From an uncultured Roseburia sp. (lineage in GTDB: Bacteria; Bacillota; Clostridia; Lachnospirales; Lachnospiraceae): 64,000 nt of DNA. The stretch is from the NCBI GenBank assembly GCA_934317215.1, contig CAKREH010000005.1, positions 62,001-126,000 on the forward strand, in the 5' to 3' direction. Numbering within the stretch: the stretch's first letter is position 1; the number at the start of each line of letters is the position of its first letter. Made by a program: the position numbers and the translations under genes. Shown here piece by piece: positions 44,568 through 52,432 of this stretch. Below the pieces are notes generated by a model. The model was not told where the DNA came from and did no database searches. It was given only the letters and a program-made list of their open reading frames with translations.

Positions 44568-44625
44568 GTGTCAAAAAGTGGTTTTCAAATTCTTGACTGT
44601 CAAATTGTGATCCACCTTTTGACAC
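44568..44625. repeat. 14 bp inverted repeat upstream of the fibronectin-type gene
   Basis: GTGTCAAAAAGTGG (44568-44581) is mirrored by CCACCTTTTGACAC (44612-44625) with one mismatch; a further TTGAC-TGTCAA pair lies inside. It could be an operator for the gene at 43245-44432, or a leftover of an element. Confidence 0.5.
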
Positions 44626-44645
44626 CCATGTCTTCTGCGAGAGAG

Positions 44646-44676
44646 AAAAAAAGAAGCACTGAACTCTCAGCGCTTC
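44646..44676 (-). terminator. terminator of the tRNA-Leu pair
   Basis: On the minus strand GAAGCGCTGA / TCAGTGCTTC (one G-T pair) form a stem over a 4-base loop, followed by seven T (44646-44652). It sits 21 bases after the tRNA-Leu(CAG) end. Confidence 0.9.
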
Positions 44677-44696
44677 TTTCATCTCAACATATAAAA

Positions 44697-44780
44697 TGCA
44701 GGAGATGGGACTTGAACCCACACGATATTGCTACCACAGGCACCTGAAGCCTGCGCGTCTGCCAATTCCGCCACTCCTGC
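44697..44780 (-). tRNA. tRNA-Leu (anticodon CAG)
   Basis: 84 nt with the long variable arm of class II tRNAs. The acceptor stem GCAGGAG pairs with CTCCTGC, the TGGCAGACGC D-arm is leucine-like, and the anticodon stem-loop is CAGGC-TTCAGGT-GCCTG, so the anticodon is CAG (reads CUG). T-arm GTGGGTTCAAGTCCCAT. CCA is not encoded. It is the second gene of the tandem pair. Confidence 0.95.
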
Positions 44781-44807
44781 GAACCGTCATTCAAAGAAAT
44801 CTTTTGA

Positions 44808-44892
44808 TGCGGAAGATGGGACTTGAACCCACACGTTCGCAATGAACACAAGATCCTTAGTCTTGCTCGTCTGCCAATTCCGACACTTCCGC
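44808..44892 (-). tRNA. tRNA-Leu (anticodon AAG)
   Basis: 85 nt. The acceptor GCGGAAG pairs with CTTCCGC, the D-arm is GGCAGACG, and the anticodon stem-loop is CAAGA-CTAAGGA-TCTTG, with T33 then A34 A35 G36, so the anticodon is AAG. The long variable arm and T-arm TGGGTTCAAGTCCCA are intact. CCA is not encoded. A34 is uncommon in bacteria outside tRNA-Arg(ACG). If deaminated to inosine it would read CUU, CUC and CUA. 27 bases separate it from the CAG tRNA. Confidence 0.93.
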
Positions 44893-44923
44893 GTATCAAT
44901 CACTCTCTCGCGACGACTCATTT

Positions 44924-44952
44924 ATAATAACAGATAAAAATATATATGTCAA
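44924..44952 (-). promoter_or_regulatory. promoter of the tRNA-Leu pair
   Basis: Minus strand: TTGACA (RC of 44947-44952), 17 bases, TATTAT (RC of 44924-44929). Almost consensus, and placed about 32 bases before the first tRNA. Confidence 0.9.
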
Positions 44953-45019
44953 CAGTTTTTTTGATATTTTTTTAATTTTTATGACAGTGATATATTTTTA
45001 TTACATTAAATTTATTTTT

Positions 45020-47671
45020 CTACAGATACTGTCTCTCAAACATTTCCGCCTTCATCGGCTTTCCAAAATAGAATCCCTGGATCAGCTGAACCTTTGAGCC
45101 CATCAGCGCATCTAACTGCTCTTTTGTCTCCACGCCTTCCACACAGACATTCACATGGATCGCTGTTGCCAGTTCCCCGACCATCTTTACAAACGCATTG
45201 GAAAAATCATCTTTTCCGATATCAATGATAAAGCATCGGTCGATCTTTATGACATCGATCGGCATCTCCCTGATATGATTTAATGATGAATACCCCGTAC
45301 CAAAATCATCAAGAGCGACACGCACGCCCAGCTGCCTGATATCAGCAAGGATCCGTTTCATCCGGCTCATATCGTTGACCGCAAGACTCTCTGTTACTTC
45401 CAGTGTCAGATTCTGTGGGGTGATCCTCGTCTCCTCGATCACATGCGCGATCCGATCCACGATATCATTCTGTAAAAGCTGCACAACGGACAGATTGACA
45501 TTTACCTTATACTCCGGGTGTCCCATATCATTCCAGTATTTACAGTGAATGCATGCCTCCCGCAGGACAAATTCCCCGATTGGATTGATCAGTCCTAAAT
45601 ATTCCGCAAGCGGGATAAAATCTGCCGGCGGAATCAGTCCAAGTTCTCCCGAATTCCAGCGGATCAGTGCCTCCGCGCCGGCACATGGATTTCCCTCTTT
45701 TGTGATATTTACGATCGGCTGAAAATATACCTCAAACTCACTGAAAGCATTCCTCGTCGCATTGCGCATGTTTTTTTCAAGATCAAGCCGCTTATAGGAA
45801 GTCGACTCCACATTATCATCATAAAACTCTATCCGGTTCTTTCCCGCACACTTTGCAGCATAAAGAGCAATATCAGCTTTTTTGATCAGTTCTTCCACCG
45901 TATCCCCGTCTGCCGGGAAGCGAACGACTCCCATACTCATCGTACAGTAATAATCTGTCCCTTTTAACATCCATGGTCTGGTAAAAAGCGCTTTGATCTC
46001 ATCTAAGATCTGCTGGAGCATTGCCATATGATGATGTGCCAGTATGATAATAAACTCATCTCCACCCATACGGTAACAGTTATTCTCCACACCAGGGATC
46101 CTCTGCAGACTGCCGGAAATATTCTTAAGCAGCACATCTCCATACTGGTGTCCAAGCCCATCATTGATATGCTTAAAGTCATCCAGATCGATGTAAAGAA
46201 GTGCTCCCTCACCGCCAAACTCTTTCGTCTGACGGATATAACGTTCCAGATCCTGCTCGCAGCGCATTCTGTTGTACAGACCTGTCAGAAAGTCATTGTT
46301 TGCCTGGCGCTCGATCTTCTGCTGATACAGTTTTTTATCTGTCACATCATAAATGGTACAGAGCAGGACTTTTCTTCCATCAACCCAGTTGATCCTGGTA
46401 CTGTGCAGATCAAACCAGCGGTTCTCCTCCTTCGAATAAACTTCCCTGAAATAAAGGCTGTCCTCCGACTTTGCTCCCTGTCTTAAGCATTCTTCAATAC
46501 CGGTGCTCTGCACATCCCCTCCAAATGCTTTGCGGAAACGCTGGTTTGTATACAAAATCGTATTTTCCTGTGAATCCATCACATAAATTCCGCATCCCAC
46601 ATTTTCAAGGATTGCTTCTAACGATGCATACGAACTGGCAAGTGAATTTTTTGCAATGCGTTTTACCAGTATCGTCTGTATGATTCTTCGAACATCATTG
46701 ACAAACTTGATTTCTCCGCCATCCCAGATACGCTCTTTTTCATCCTCACAAAAGCAGACATACATCTCCGTTTTTCCACTGACATCAATTGGAAGAAACA
46801 GTCCTGCTTTCATTTTCTGTGTTTCAAACATCCGGCGGAATGATTCCGGCATCATCGAATCTGCCGAGATCATATACGGCTTTCCATTAAAAAACGGCAG
46901 TTCTTCTTTCGGAATACCCTGTGACGATTCCATCCGCGGTTGTCCTCCCTCAGAACAATACTCGCTGATCATATTGACTGTTGTGCCATCTATATTTTCC
47001 CGGAATAAAACAGCTGCCGAAATTTTAAGATACCCGCATGCTTCTTTTAAGATATCATGGACGATCTTATCAAAACTCTCCTCCGACTCGAGCATACGGA
47101 CGACCGCTGTCATTGCCTCATTGCGTTTCAATTCCGTCTCCATCTGGACTTCCGACTCGCGGCTCTTTAAAAATGCCTCCTGTGCGAGAAGCTCCTCTAA
47201 TTTGACGGCAAACATCTGCTTTGACAGCGTCTCTAAAAACTCGATCGACTTATAGTAGCGTTCCGGGGTTGTCCGCATCATGTAATCCGGTACCTTGCAG
47301 CCGGCATCTCCCATAATGCCTGTTACAATCCAGATTGCAGACACCTCTCCGCTCACCTTCACCGCTACCCCGCACATCCGGATTCCATCTGCACCACAAT
47401 CTTCCTCAACGACACTCTCAATCCTGCTGCCAAGCAGCCGCTCTAACAGCCCGATATGCCTGTCCATGTCGATCACACCGTCCAGATACTCAAGTTCTTC
47501 CTTTGAACCGTATGTTTTCGTCACTTCCGTGCAATTTTTATCAAAACATCTTAAATACAGGTTATTTGCGTCGCAAAACCGATCCTGCAGATTTTGCATC
47601 AATGATGCATCCAAAAGCATCTGTTCTGATTTCAAAGAATCATCTTCCTTTTTCCTACTTAAAAATGCCAT
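45020..47671 (-). CDS. PocR-like/GAF/PAS-GGDEF-EAL c-di-GMP protein
   Basis: 883 residues. N-terminus (about 20-150) resembles PocR-type sensory domains (NLQDRFCDANNLYLRCFDKN). A GAF-type domain is at about 185-335 and a PAS-type domain at about 345-450 (ILENVGCGIYVMDSQENTILYTN). GGDEF domain about 455-615: NDFLTGLYNRM, YIDLDDFKHIND, RMGGDEF (motif 536-540); the inhibitory RxxD site is not seen. EAL domain from about 640: AEALIRW (EAL at 667-669), NVNLSV, DDFGTGYSS and IKIDRCFI, so it is probably active too. A cytoplasmic protein with no membrane segment. The start lies 5 bases after the methyltransferase stop, and its site AAAGGGG overlaps that stop. Confidence 0.9.
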   Translation of the reverse strand: MAFLSRKKEDDSLKSEQMLLDASLMQNLQDRFCDANNLYLRCFDKNCTEVTKTYGSKEELEYLDGVIDMDRHIGLLERLLGSRIESVVEEDCGADGIRMCGVAVKVSGEVSAIWIVTGIMGDAGCKVPDYMMRTTPERYYKSIEFLETLSKQMFAVKLEELLAQEAFLKSRESEVQMETELKRNEAMTAVVRMLESEESFDKIVHDILKEACGYLKISAAVLFRENIDGTTVNMISEYCSEGGQPRMESSQGIPKEELPFFNGKPYMISADSMMPESFRRMFETQKMKAGLFLPIDVSGKTEMYVCFCEDEKERIWDGGEIKFVNDVRRIIQTILVKRIAKNSLASSYASLEAILENVGCGIYVMDSQENTILYTNQRFRKAFGGDVQSTGIEECLRQGAKSEDSLYFREVYSKEENRWFDLHSTRINWVDGRKVLLCTIYDVTDKKLYQQKIERQANNDFLTGLYNRMRCEQDLERYIRQTKEFGGEGALLYIDLDDFKHINDGLGHQYGDVLLKNISGSLQRIPGVENNCYRMGGDEFIIILAHHHMAMLQQILDEIKALFTRPWMLKGTDYYCTMSMGVVRFPADGDTVEELIKKADIALYAAKCAGKNRIEFYDDNVESTSYKRLDLEKNMRNATRNAFSEFEVYFQPIVNITKEGNPCAGAEALIRWNSGELGLIPPADFIPLAEYLGLINPIGEFVLREACIHCKYWNDMGHPEYKVNVNLSVVQLLQNDIVDRIAHVIEETRITPQNLTLEVTESLAVNDMSRMKRILADIRQLGVRVALDDFGTGYSSLNHIREMPIDVIKIDRCFIIDIGKDDFSNAFVKMVGELATAIHVNVCVEGVETKEQLDALMGSKVQLIQGFYFGKPMKAEMFERQYL

Positions 47672-47676
47672 TTTCT

Positions 47677-49179
47677 TTACCCCTTTATTCCAACAATATA
47701 CAGACTAAAATGACGTTTTTCGGAAATCATAAATTCCTGTATCAGCCTGTATTCTGTATGCAGACGAAGCTGTTTCTTTACCATACCTTCCTCATTTGAA
47801 TAAAAAATCATCACTCCGCCCGGTGCTAAAATTTCTTTCGACTTTTCAAAAAAAGAAGCATACAGTGCGTCCATCTCACTTCGTGACTGTTTCCCCCGCA
47901 CCGGCATATTAGTAATAATCTCATCAAACAGATAATCGTGTTTAAAATCAAAATAATCTCTATGGATAAAATTGATCTTTTCTCCTGCTAAAGAAGCGTT
48001 CTCCCTTGCGCCTTCGATTGCCGGTCCAAAAATATCAATTCCGTACTTTTCTCTTGCCGGTTGAGCAATATCCCTCTCAATGAGCATCGTACCGACTCCG
48101 CAAAACGGATCTAAGATCTGTGCATTTTCTTTCAGATATGGTTTTGCCAACGACACAAGCATTGCTGCCAGCGACGGATGAATAGATGCCGCCACTGCAT
48201 TTTTCCGGTAGGAAAAACGCCGCATCGGAATGGTATATAGTTTTAAAAACGGAGCAAAACTGCCATCTTTTTTCCTGATCAGACGGATCTCCGTCTCATA
48301 ATCACCAGTTGAATTGATCAGCCATCTCGACGACACACGTTCTAACTGCAGAGCAAACTTTTTCGCAAAAGAAGCTCTTTTGTCATTCTCCATATCCGCC
48401 CGTATCTCCACCCGGAAGCGAAACGGCGTATCCTGTTTATGGCACTCTTTCAGGAAATCCCTCATACCGCTCTGCCAGATTTCATCTGCCAGCGCCTCCG
48501 CCCGGTCATCCTGTACTTCACGTTTTAAGCGGACAGGAAACAAAAGTTCACGGTATGTTCTCAAATTGGCCATAGCACGCACATCTCGGGTATACACTGC
48601 CACTCCAAGCGGATGTTTTGCCGTTTTTCTGCGGACATCTGCCGGAAGTTCCCCAATTTCCTTTAAAGTTACATCCGTGCGGGTATGTCCGGTCACAAGC
48701 AGCATCTCATGCGGGTTTTTTAATCCGGTAAAAGTGTGTTCTGTATTCTCTTCTGCTTTTTCCAACAGCCTGCCAAGTGCACGGACTTCCTCATCGATAT
48801 GTTTCTTTTCTTCCGCTGCCGGGGTATAGGAAAGAAGTTCTTCCATCCTGGTTTTAAACTGCTCCTGATATGCAGTGATATCAAGATAGGCAAGTGCCTT
48901 TAAATACGCGCTTTTTACAAAAAGAGTCTGCTCCCTTTCATATGCCGTAACAAGTGCATCTGCAGCACCCGTCCACTCCATCTCACCCAGAATCATTGCC
49001 GCATTTTTGCGCACTTTCGGATCTTCTTCCTCCAATAACTCCAACAGCAGACTGCCATCTCCGATCAATAACATAAGCTGCTCTTTTGCCGCCGCATCTT
49101 TGATTTTTTTACGCAATTCCACAAGGTTTTCGCGGAGATTTTCTCTTTTTTGTAATGCTTCGTAATATTTCTCTATCAT
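47677..49179 (-). CDS. HEAT-repeat/THUMP-like SAM methyltransferase
   Basis: 500 residues. The first 110 residues are HEAT-like helices (LVTAYEREQTLFVKSAYLKALAYLD). The C-terminal half is a SAM-methyltransferase of the UPF0020/TrmN-RlmL type: ILDPFCGVGTMLIERD, DIFGPAIEGARENA, and the catalytic place ITNMPVRG, where an NPPY/F-type motif (here NMPVRG) would sit. A THUMP-like or RNA-binding part may lie at about 170-300. Family members modify RNA at guanine-N2, but the NMP change leaves this unsure. ATG 49179 follows AAAGGA. Confidence 0.72.
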   Translation of the reverse strand: MIEKYYEALQKRENLRENLVELRKKIKDAAAKEQLMLLIGDGSLLLELLEEEDPKVRKNAAMILGEMEWTGAADALVTAYEREQTLFVKSAYLKALAYLDITAYQEQFKTRMEELLSYTPAAEEKKHIDEEVRALGRLLEKAEENTEHTFTGLKNPHEMLLVTGHTRTDVTLKEIGELPADVRRKTAKHPLGVAVYTRDVRAMANLRTYRELLFPVRLKREVQDDRAEALADEIWQSGMRDFLKECHKQDTPFRFRVEIRADMENDKRASFAKKFALQLERVSSRWLINSTGDYETEIRLIRKKDGSFAPFLKLYTIPMRRFSYRKNAVAASIHPSLAAMLVSLAKPYLKENAQILDPFCGVGTMLIERDIAQPAREKYGIDIFGPAIEGARENASLAGEKINFIHRDYFDFKHDYLFDEIITNMPVRGKQSRSEMDALYASFFEKSKEILAPGGVMIFYSNEEGMVKKQLRLHTEYRLIQEFMISEKRHFSLYIVGIKG

Positions 49180-49212
49180 ACTGCTTCCTTTGACATAATT
49201 GATACTTTCATT

Positions 49213-49968
49213 CTACTGTATTTCCTCTGTTTTTGCAATACCGTTGACCTCTATGTAATCGACAAGATCTGACTTAAACTGCTCCCATGCAGTCTGATTT
49301 TCCACATAATATTTCGGGCACGCTTTTCCGGTGACATCATAATGCCTGATCACATCATCTGCTGTCAGATCATAGCGTCCCATCAGCCACGTCACCAGAT
49401 GGATCAGTGACTGATAAGTTGCATCCGTAAATTTTCCTGTGTCATCCGGAATACAGCACTCAATGGAAATTGTATCGTTGTTCCTGTCATTCGAGGCATA
49501 TGCGATCTCATTGCACGGAATACACTGAATGATCTCACCGCTGATCCCGATCACAAAATGACTGCTCGCATGTGTCTCGCCGGATTGTGCCAGTCCTTCA
49601 AAATAATCCCGGTTCTGCTGCGCCGTCGTCCCCGGATTTGCCGTATAATGCACGACAATCCCATTTACTTTCTCAAGCGCCGTTCCCGGTCTTGAGTATT
49701 CATTGTAATCTAAAAGTTCCACAGAAAAGTCCGGACGGTCTGCAATATACTTCGTTTCCTCCGCTATGATTTCTTCCTGTGCGTGCACCGTTCTGTGTTT
49801 TATATGCCAGCCCCCGTACAAAACAACTCCCACAAACACAGCCCCTGTCAAAACCATCACACTTTGTGCAAACATCTGCTGTCTTTTCCGTTTCTTCTGT
49901 CTTCTTTTTCTTGCTTCACGTTTTCTTTTTTCCGCTTCACGTCTGCGGTCTTCCTCTCCCTGTCCCAT
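49213..49968 (-). CDS. N-acetylmuramoyl-L-alanine amidase with N-terminal membrane anchor
   Basis: 251 residues. A very basic cytoplasmic leader (RRREAEKRKREARKRRQKKRK), one membrane helix (SVMVLTGAVFVGVVLYGGWH, about 35-55) and an external amidase_2 (PGRP-like) domain: zinc His in IVVHYTANPG, substrate region THASSHFVIG and the second His plus Cys in IRHYDVTGKACPKYY. It cuts the MurNAc-L-Ala bond in peptidoglycan. Type II membrane topology. ATG 49968 after AAGGGGAG. Confidence 0.88.
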   Translation of the reverse strand: MGQGEEDRRREAEKRKREARKRRQKKRKRQQMFAQSVMVLTGAVFVGVVLYGGWHIKHRTVHAQEEIIAEETKYIADRPDFSVELLDYNEYSRPGTALEKVNGIVVHYTANPGTTAQQNRDYFEGLAQSGETHASSHFVIGISGEIIQCIPCNEIAYASNDRNNDTISIECCIPDDTGKFTDATYQSLIHLVTWLMGRYDLTADDVIRHYDVTGKACPKYYVENQTAWEQFKSDLVDYIEVNGIAKTEEIQ

Positions 49969-50193
49969 ATTCTCCCCTTTTTCTTACGTCAGAAATTTTT
50001 TGTATAATTTTTTTATTTTACCTGTTCCTTATAATAAAAAATGTTTATTTTTCATTTCTTAAGTAATATTATACAATTTTATTCTATAAAAATTGGTAAA
50101 AATACATACTTGTTATTTTTCTGCTTTTGTGGATTTTTTCATTCATTCAATCAGTTTTTGTATATATTAGACAATCTCTGTTATTGTTTTTTG

Positions 50194-50222
50194 TTGATTT
50201 TCCCGATATATTGTGCTATATT
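50194..50222 (+). promoter_or_regulatory. promoter of the 43-residue gene
   Basis: TTGATT (50194-50199), 17 bases, TATATT (50217-50222); the ATG follows 30 bases later. The 225 bases upstream, between the amidase start and this promoter, are AT-rich with no gene. Confidence 0.65.
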
Positions 50223-50251
50223 TATAGAAAACATATAAGGAGGTGCGTTGT

Positions 50252-50383
50252 ATGACTTATGCAATTGATCCGGCAATGTCTTTTTGCGAAGTTGTTTCTT
50301 TCTATGAGAAATATATTGATGAGACAAAAGCCGCCGGAAAAAAACCTGTATCTTTCCTGCATTTTCTCACAGGCAGATACTAA
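50252..50383 (+). CDS. 43-residue small protein, unrecognised
   Basis: ATG 50252 has a strong AAGGAGGTG site 7 bases upstream; the frame gives 43 residues (MTYAIDPAMSFCEVVSFYEK, then a charged middle, ending FLHFLTGRY) and stops at TAA 50383. A promoter lies 30 bases upstream, and a structured terminator begins right at the stop codon. It is amphipathic and helix-rich, with one Cys, and has no signal peptide or membrane helix. Divergent from the amidase and convergent with fliB. I know no family. The combination of promoter, ribosome binding site and terminator makes a real gene likely. Confidence 0.72.
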   Translation: MTYAIDPAMSFCEVVSFYEKYIDETKAAGKKPVSFLHFLTGRY

Positions 50384-50449
50384 AAGCCGGTTGATCAGGC
50401 CGTCAGCTTATGAAAGCTGTCCGGTGTCCTGTCACCCGGCTTATTTTTT
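50384..50449. terminator. structured terminator shared by the 43-residue gene and fliB
   Basis: Outer stem AAGCCGG (50384-50390) / CCGGCTT (50436-50442); inner hairpins CAGCTT/AAGCTG and CCGGTG/CACCCGG; then ATTTTTT on the plus strand. The two CGG-type stems compete, so two folds are possible. fliB ends inside the T-run at 50448. Confidence 0.7.
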
Positions 50450-51521
50450 ACATGATCTGTGCAAGCAGACCTTTTACGGAAAATACGTCTTCAAACAAAA
50501 ATGATTCCCCTAACATTTCAATATTTTCTTCCGAATGCTCCACTTCTTTTGCATAAACTTTCGTAGTACCTATGCGATCCTGCAAATCAAATTTCTGTCC
50601 GTTTTTCATCCAGACCATGACATCCATATCACGCACCATCAAAAATGAGGCAGCTGCAAACTGAGCTTTTTCAAGCAGATTATTGTCATAAAATGCCCTC
50701 ATAAAATAACGGAAAGTATAATATACCATCAGATGTTCATACTGATATTCATTTTCCTTCTGTGCCTCCATGAAAGCACGATGTGTCTTTTCATAATTTT
50801 CTTCATTATAAAAAGATTTGAGTTTCTCTTCCATATCAGACCATGCATCACCGATGGATTCAAGCTCCTCGTACTGGGACAGACGCTGCAAAAATGCCTC
50901 ATACAGGCTGATTTGTTCTGGTTCTTCCTCTTTCGGTACTGTCTCAAATAATTCTTTCTGCATCTGGCAGCAATAATCAAGATACATTTTGATACGCTCT
51001 GCAATGGAGTGACTGCGGTCCTGGAGCACTCCGATTGCGTGTTTCCTTACTGCTTCGAGCTTCTCTGCAAGTTCATCATCACCATCCTCCCACTCATATT
51101 CATCATAATCCTCCGAGAGGATCTGCTCGTCAAATCCAATTTTGTCCGTATCCGAAAAGACAATTCTCCCAACCTCTCCACATGAGAGACATAAAACTTT
51201 TTCTCTTGTTCTCGGATACTCTGTCGTAAATCTCGGATACTCCGTACATACTTCTGAAAGCGAATCCTCCCCTAAAGTCAGGCACACCTCGCAAAGTCCC
51301 TTTTCATTCAGGAGTGGACACCATCCCTCCTCATTCAATATAAAACTGCCATCTGCACGGATCGATGCACGGATTTTCTCTGCCATCGGTCCCTTCAGGT
51401 CTTTATAATAATCCAGTGTATCTTCATCAATATCGATTTCCCATCCTCTGCAGCAATTATCCGGACACTTGTCCGCAATACACCGAAACTCCTTATAATA
51501 TGAAGGTACTCTAAAAACCAT
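50448..51521 (-). CDS. fliB: flagellin lysine-N-methylase
   Basis: 357 residues. The FliB family methylates surface lysines of flagellin, and it shows the conserved Cys pattern: CIADKCPDNCCRGW (residues 14-27), then EEGWCPLLNEKGLCEVC and SEVCTEYPRF, and VLCLSCGEV. The cluster suggests an iron-sulfur or metal site. The rest is helical. This points to a motile bacterium, although no other flagellar gene is in the window. ATG 51521 has GAGG 13 bases upstream, which is weak. It follows the small membrane protein by 29 bases and is at the end of an araR-nrdG-(membrane protein)-fliB group. Confidence 0.85.
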   Translation of the reverse strand: MVFRVPSYYKEFRCIADKCPDNCCRGWEIDIDEDTLDYYKDLKGPMAEKIRASIRADGSFILNEEGWCPLLNEKGLCEVCLTLGEDSLSEVCTEYPRFTTEYPRTREKVLCLSCGEVGRIVFSDTDKIGFDEQILSEDYDEYEWEDGDDELAEKLEAVRKHAIGVLQDRSHSIAERIKMYLDYCCQMQKELFETVPKEEEPEQISLYEAFLQRLSQYEELESIGDAWSDMEEKLKSFYNEENYEKTHRAFMEAQKENEYQYEHLMVYYTFRYFMRAFYDNNLLEKAQFAAASFLMVRDMDVMVWMKNGQKFDLQDRIGTTKVYAKEVEHSEENIEMLGESFLFEDVFSVKGLLAQIM

Positions 51522-51550
51522 ATCTCTTTTTGTTCCTCTCTATGTATTTA

Positions 51551-51799
51551 TCACTCTTCCCTGAAATGACTGCTCAACATATACCCAACGCACCAGACCC
51601 CGCCTGCCAGTGAAAGATATATAAATCCCTCGATCAGGGCTTCCACCAGTCGTCCCAAAGACATGCTTCCTGCCATCTGTGCAAGGATCAGTCCTTTTAC
51701 CGGACCAGTCAGAATCTTATAACCTCCTACATAGCACCAGCCTAATACACCTAATGCGTAACTGAAAGCCGCAGCAATCATTCTCCATGAAAACTTCAT
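51551..51799 (-). CDS. small membrane protein
   Basis: 82 residues from ATG 51799 with GGAG 8 bases upstream (the GGAG lies in the 13 bp repeat at 51802-51814); an upstream ATG at 51811 is further from a site. Two hydrophobic helices: MIAAAFSYALGVLGWCYVGG and LVEALIEGFIYLSLAGGVWCVGYML, with GPVKGLILAQMAGSMS between. No motif recognised. A small stem-loop element separates it from nrdG. Confidence 0.6.
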   Translation of the reverse strand: MKFSWRMIAAAFSYALGVLGWCYVGGYKILTGPVKGLILAQMAGSMSLGRLVEALIEGFIYLSLAGGVWCVGYMLSSHFREE

Positions 51800-51801
51800 T
51801 T

Positions 51802-51902
51802 TACTCTCCATTTCTAGCCCGTTCCTCAGGGCATCTCAAGTTTGTGCGCAAGCACAAATCTTGTGTGTGAAAAATCTTATTTTTCACACTACTCTCCATT
51901 TC
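51802..51902. repeat. 75 bp double-hairpin element flanked by a 13 bp direct repeat
   Basis: TACTCTCCATTTC occurs at 51802-51814 and again at 51890-51902. Between them are TTTGTGC-GCAA-GCACAAA (51841-51858) and GTGTGAAAAAT-CTT-ATTTTTCACAC (51865-51889), two perfect hairpins. The direct repeat looks like a target-site duplication, and the right copy keeps the GGAG that serves the next gene. Confidence 0.75.
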
Positions 51903-51910
51903 ATTTCCTT

Positions 51911-52429
51911 TTATTCCATCAGCAATACAATTTCCTGTTTCTTTCTTGTTTTCGGTACATCAATGATCCTCTGATTTGAAGATCCTCTGAATTTCAGGGA
52001 AATATCCTTTTTTTCAAGAATAAAGGGACCGTCCACCATAACATCGATCATCGACAAAAAAGTCTCTGACGCCTCACAATATACTTTTCCTCCCGGAAGA
52101 AAATCCTCATACAGATATCCACTGTACGCCCAGATATTTTTATCCGGCAGTTCTTTTTTTATTCTCTGTAAAAGAGGCAGCAGCCCCTGCTGGTTCTCCG
52201 GCTCGCCCGGATCTCCGCCAAGCAGTGTCAGTCCCGCAATGTAGGACGGTTCTAGTGCTCTCATGATCTCATTCTCCGTTGTTTTTGTAAACGGCTTACC
52301 ATACGCAAAATCCCATGTTTCCTCATTAAAGCACTCTTTGCAGTGATGTCTGCATCCGGACACAAACAAAGACACCCTCACACCTGTACCATTCTCAATG
52401 GAACAGGGTTTGATCTGTGCATAGTTCAT
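51911..52429 (-). CDS. nrdG: anaerobic ribonucleotide reductase activating enzyme
   Basis: 172 residues. Radical-SAM protein that makes the glycyl radical in NrdD. The CxxxCxxC cluster is CRHHCKEC (about residues 30-37), followed by the conserved CFNEETWDF and LTLLGGDPGEPENQQGL (GGDP-like) motifs. Its AAGGAGG site sits within the final codons of araR, 3 bases before its ATG, so the two are coupled. It is 4.2 kb away from nrdD. Confidence 0.94.
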   Translation of the reverse strand: MNYAQIKPCSIENGTGVRVSLFVSGCRHHCKECFNEETWDFAYGKPFTKTTENEIMRALEPSYIAGLTLLGGDPGEPENQQGLLPLLQRIKKELPDKNIWAYSGYLYEDFLPGGKVYCEASETFLSMIDVMVDGPFILEKKDISLKFRGSSNQRIIDVPKTRKKQEIVLLME

Positions 52430-52432
52430 CTT

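Noticed and set aside
44455..44721. 88-codon minus-strand frame
   Set aside because: It runs across the tRNA-Leu(CAG) end and its terminator; no ribosome binding site.
46656..47255. 199-codon plus-strand frame
   Set aside because: Antisense to the GGDEF-EAL gene, which has clear domains on the other strand.
49969..50190. AT-rich gap before the small gene, considered for a riboswitch or RNA
   Set aside because: No conserved motif or long stem found; only short T- and A-rich runs.
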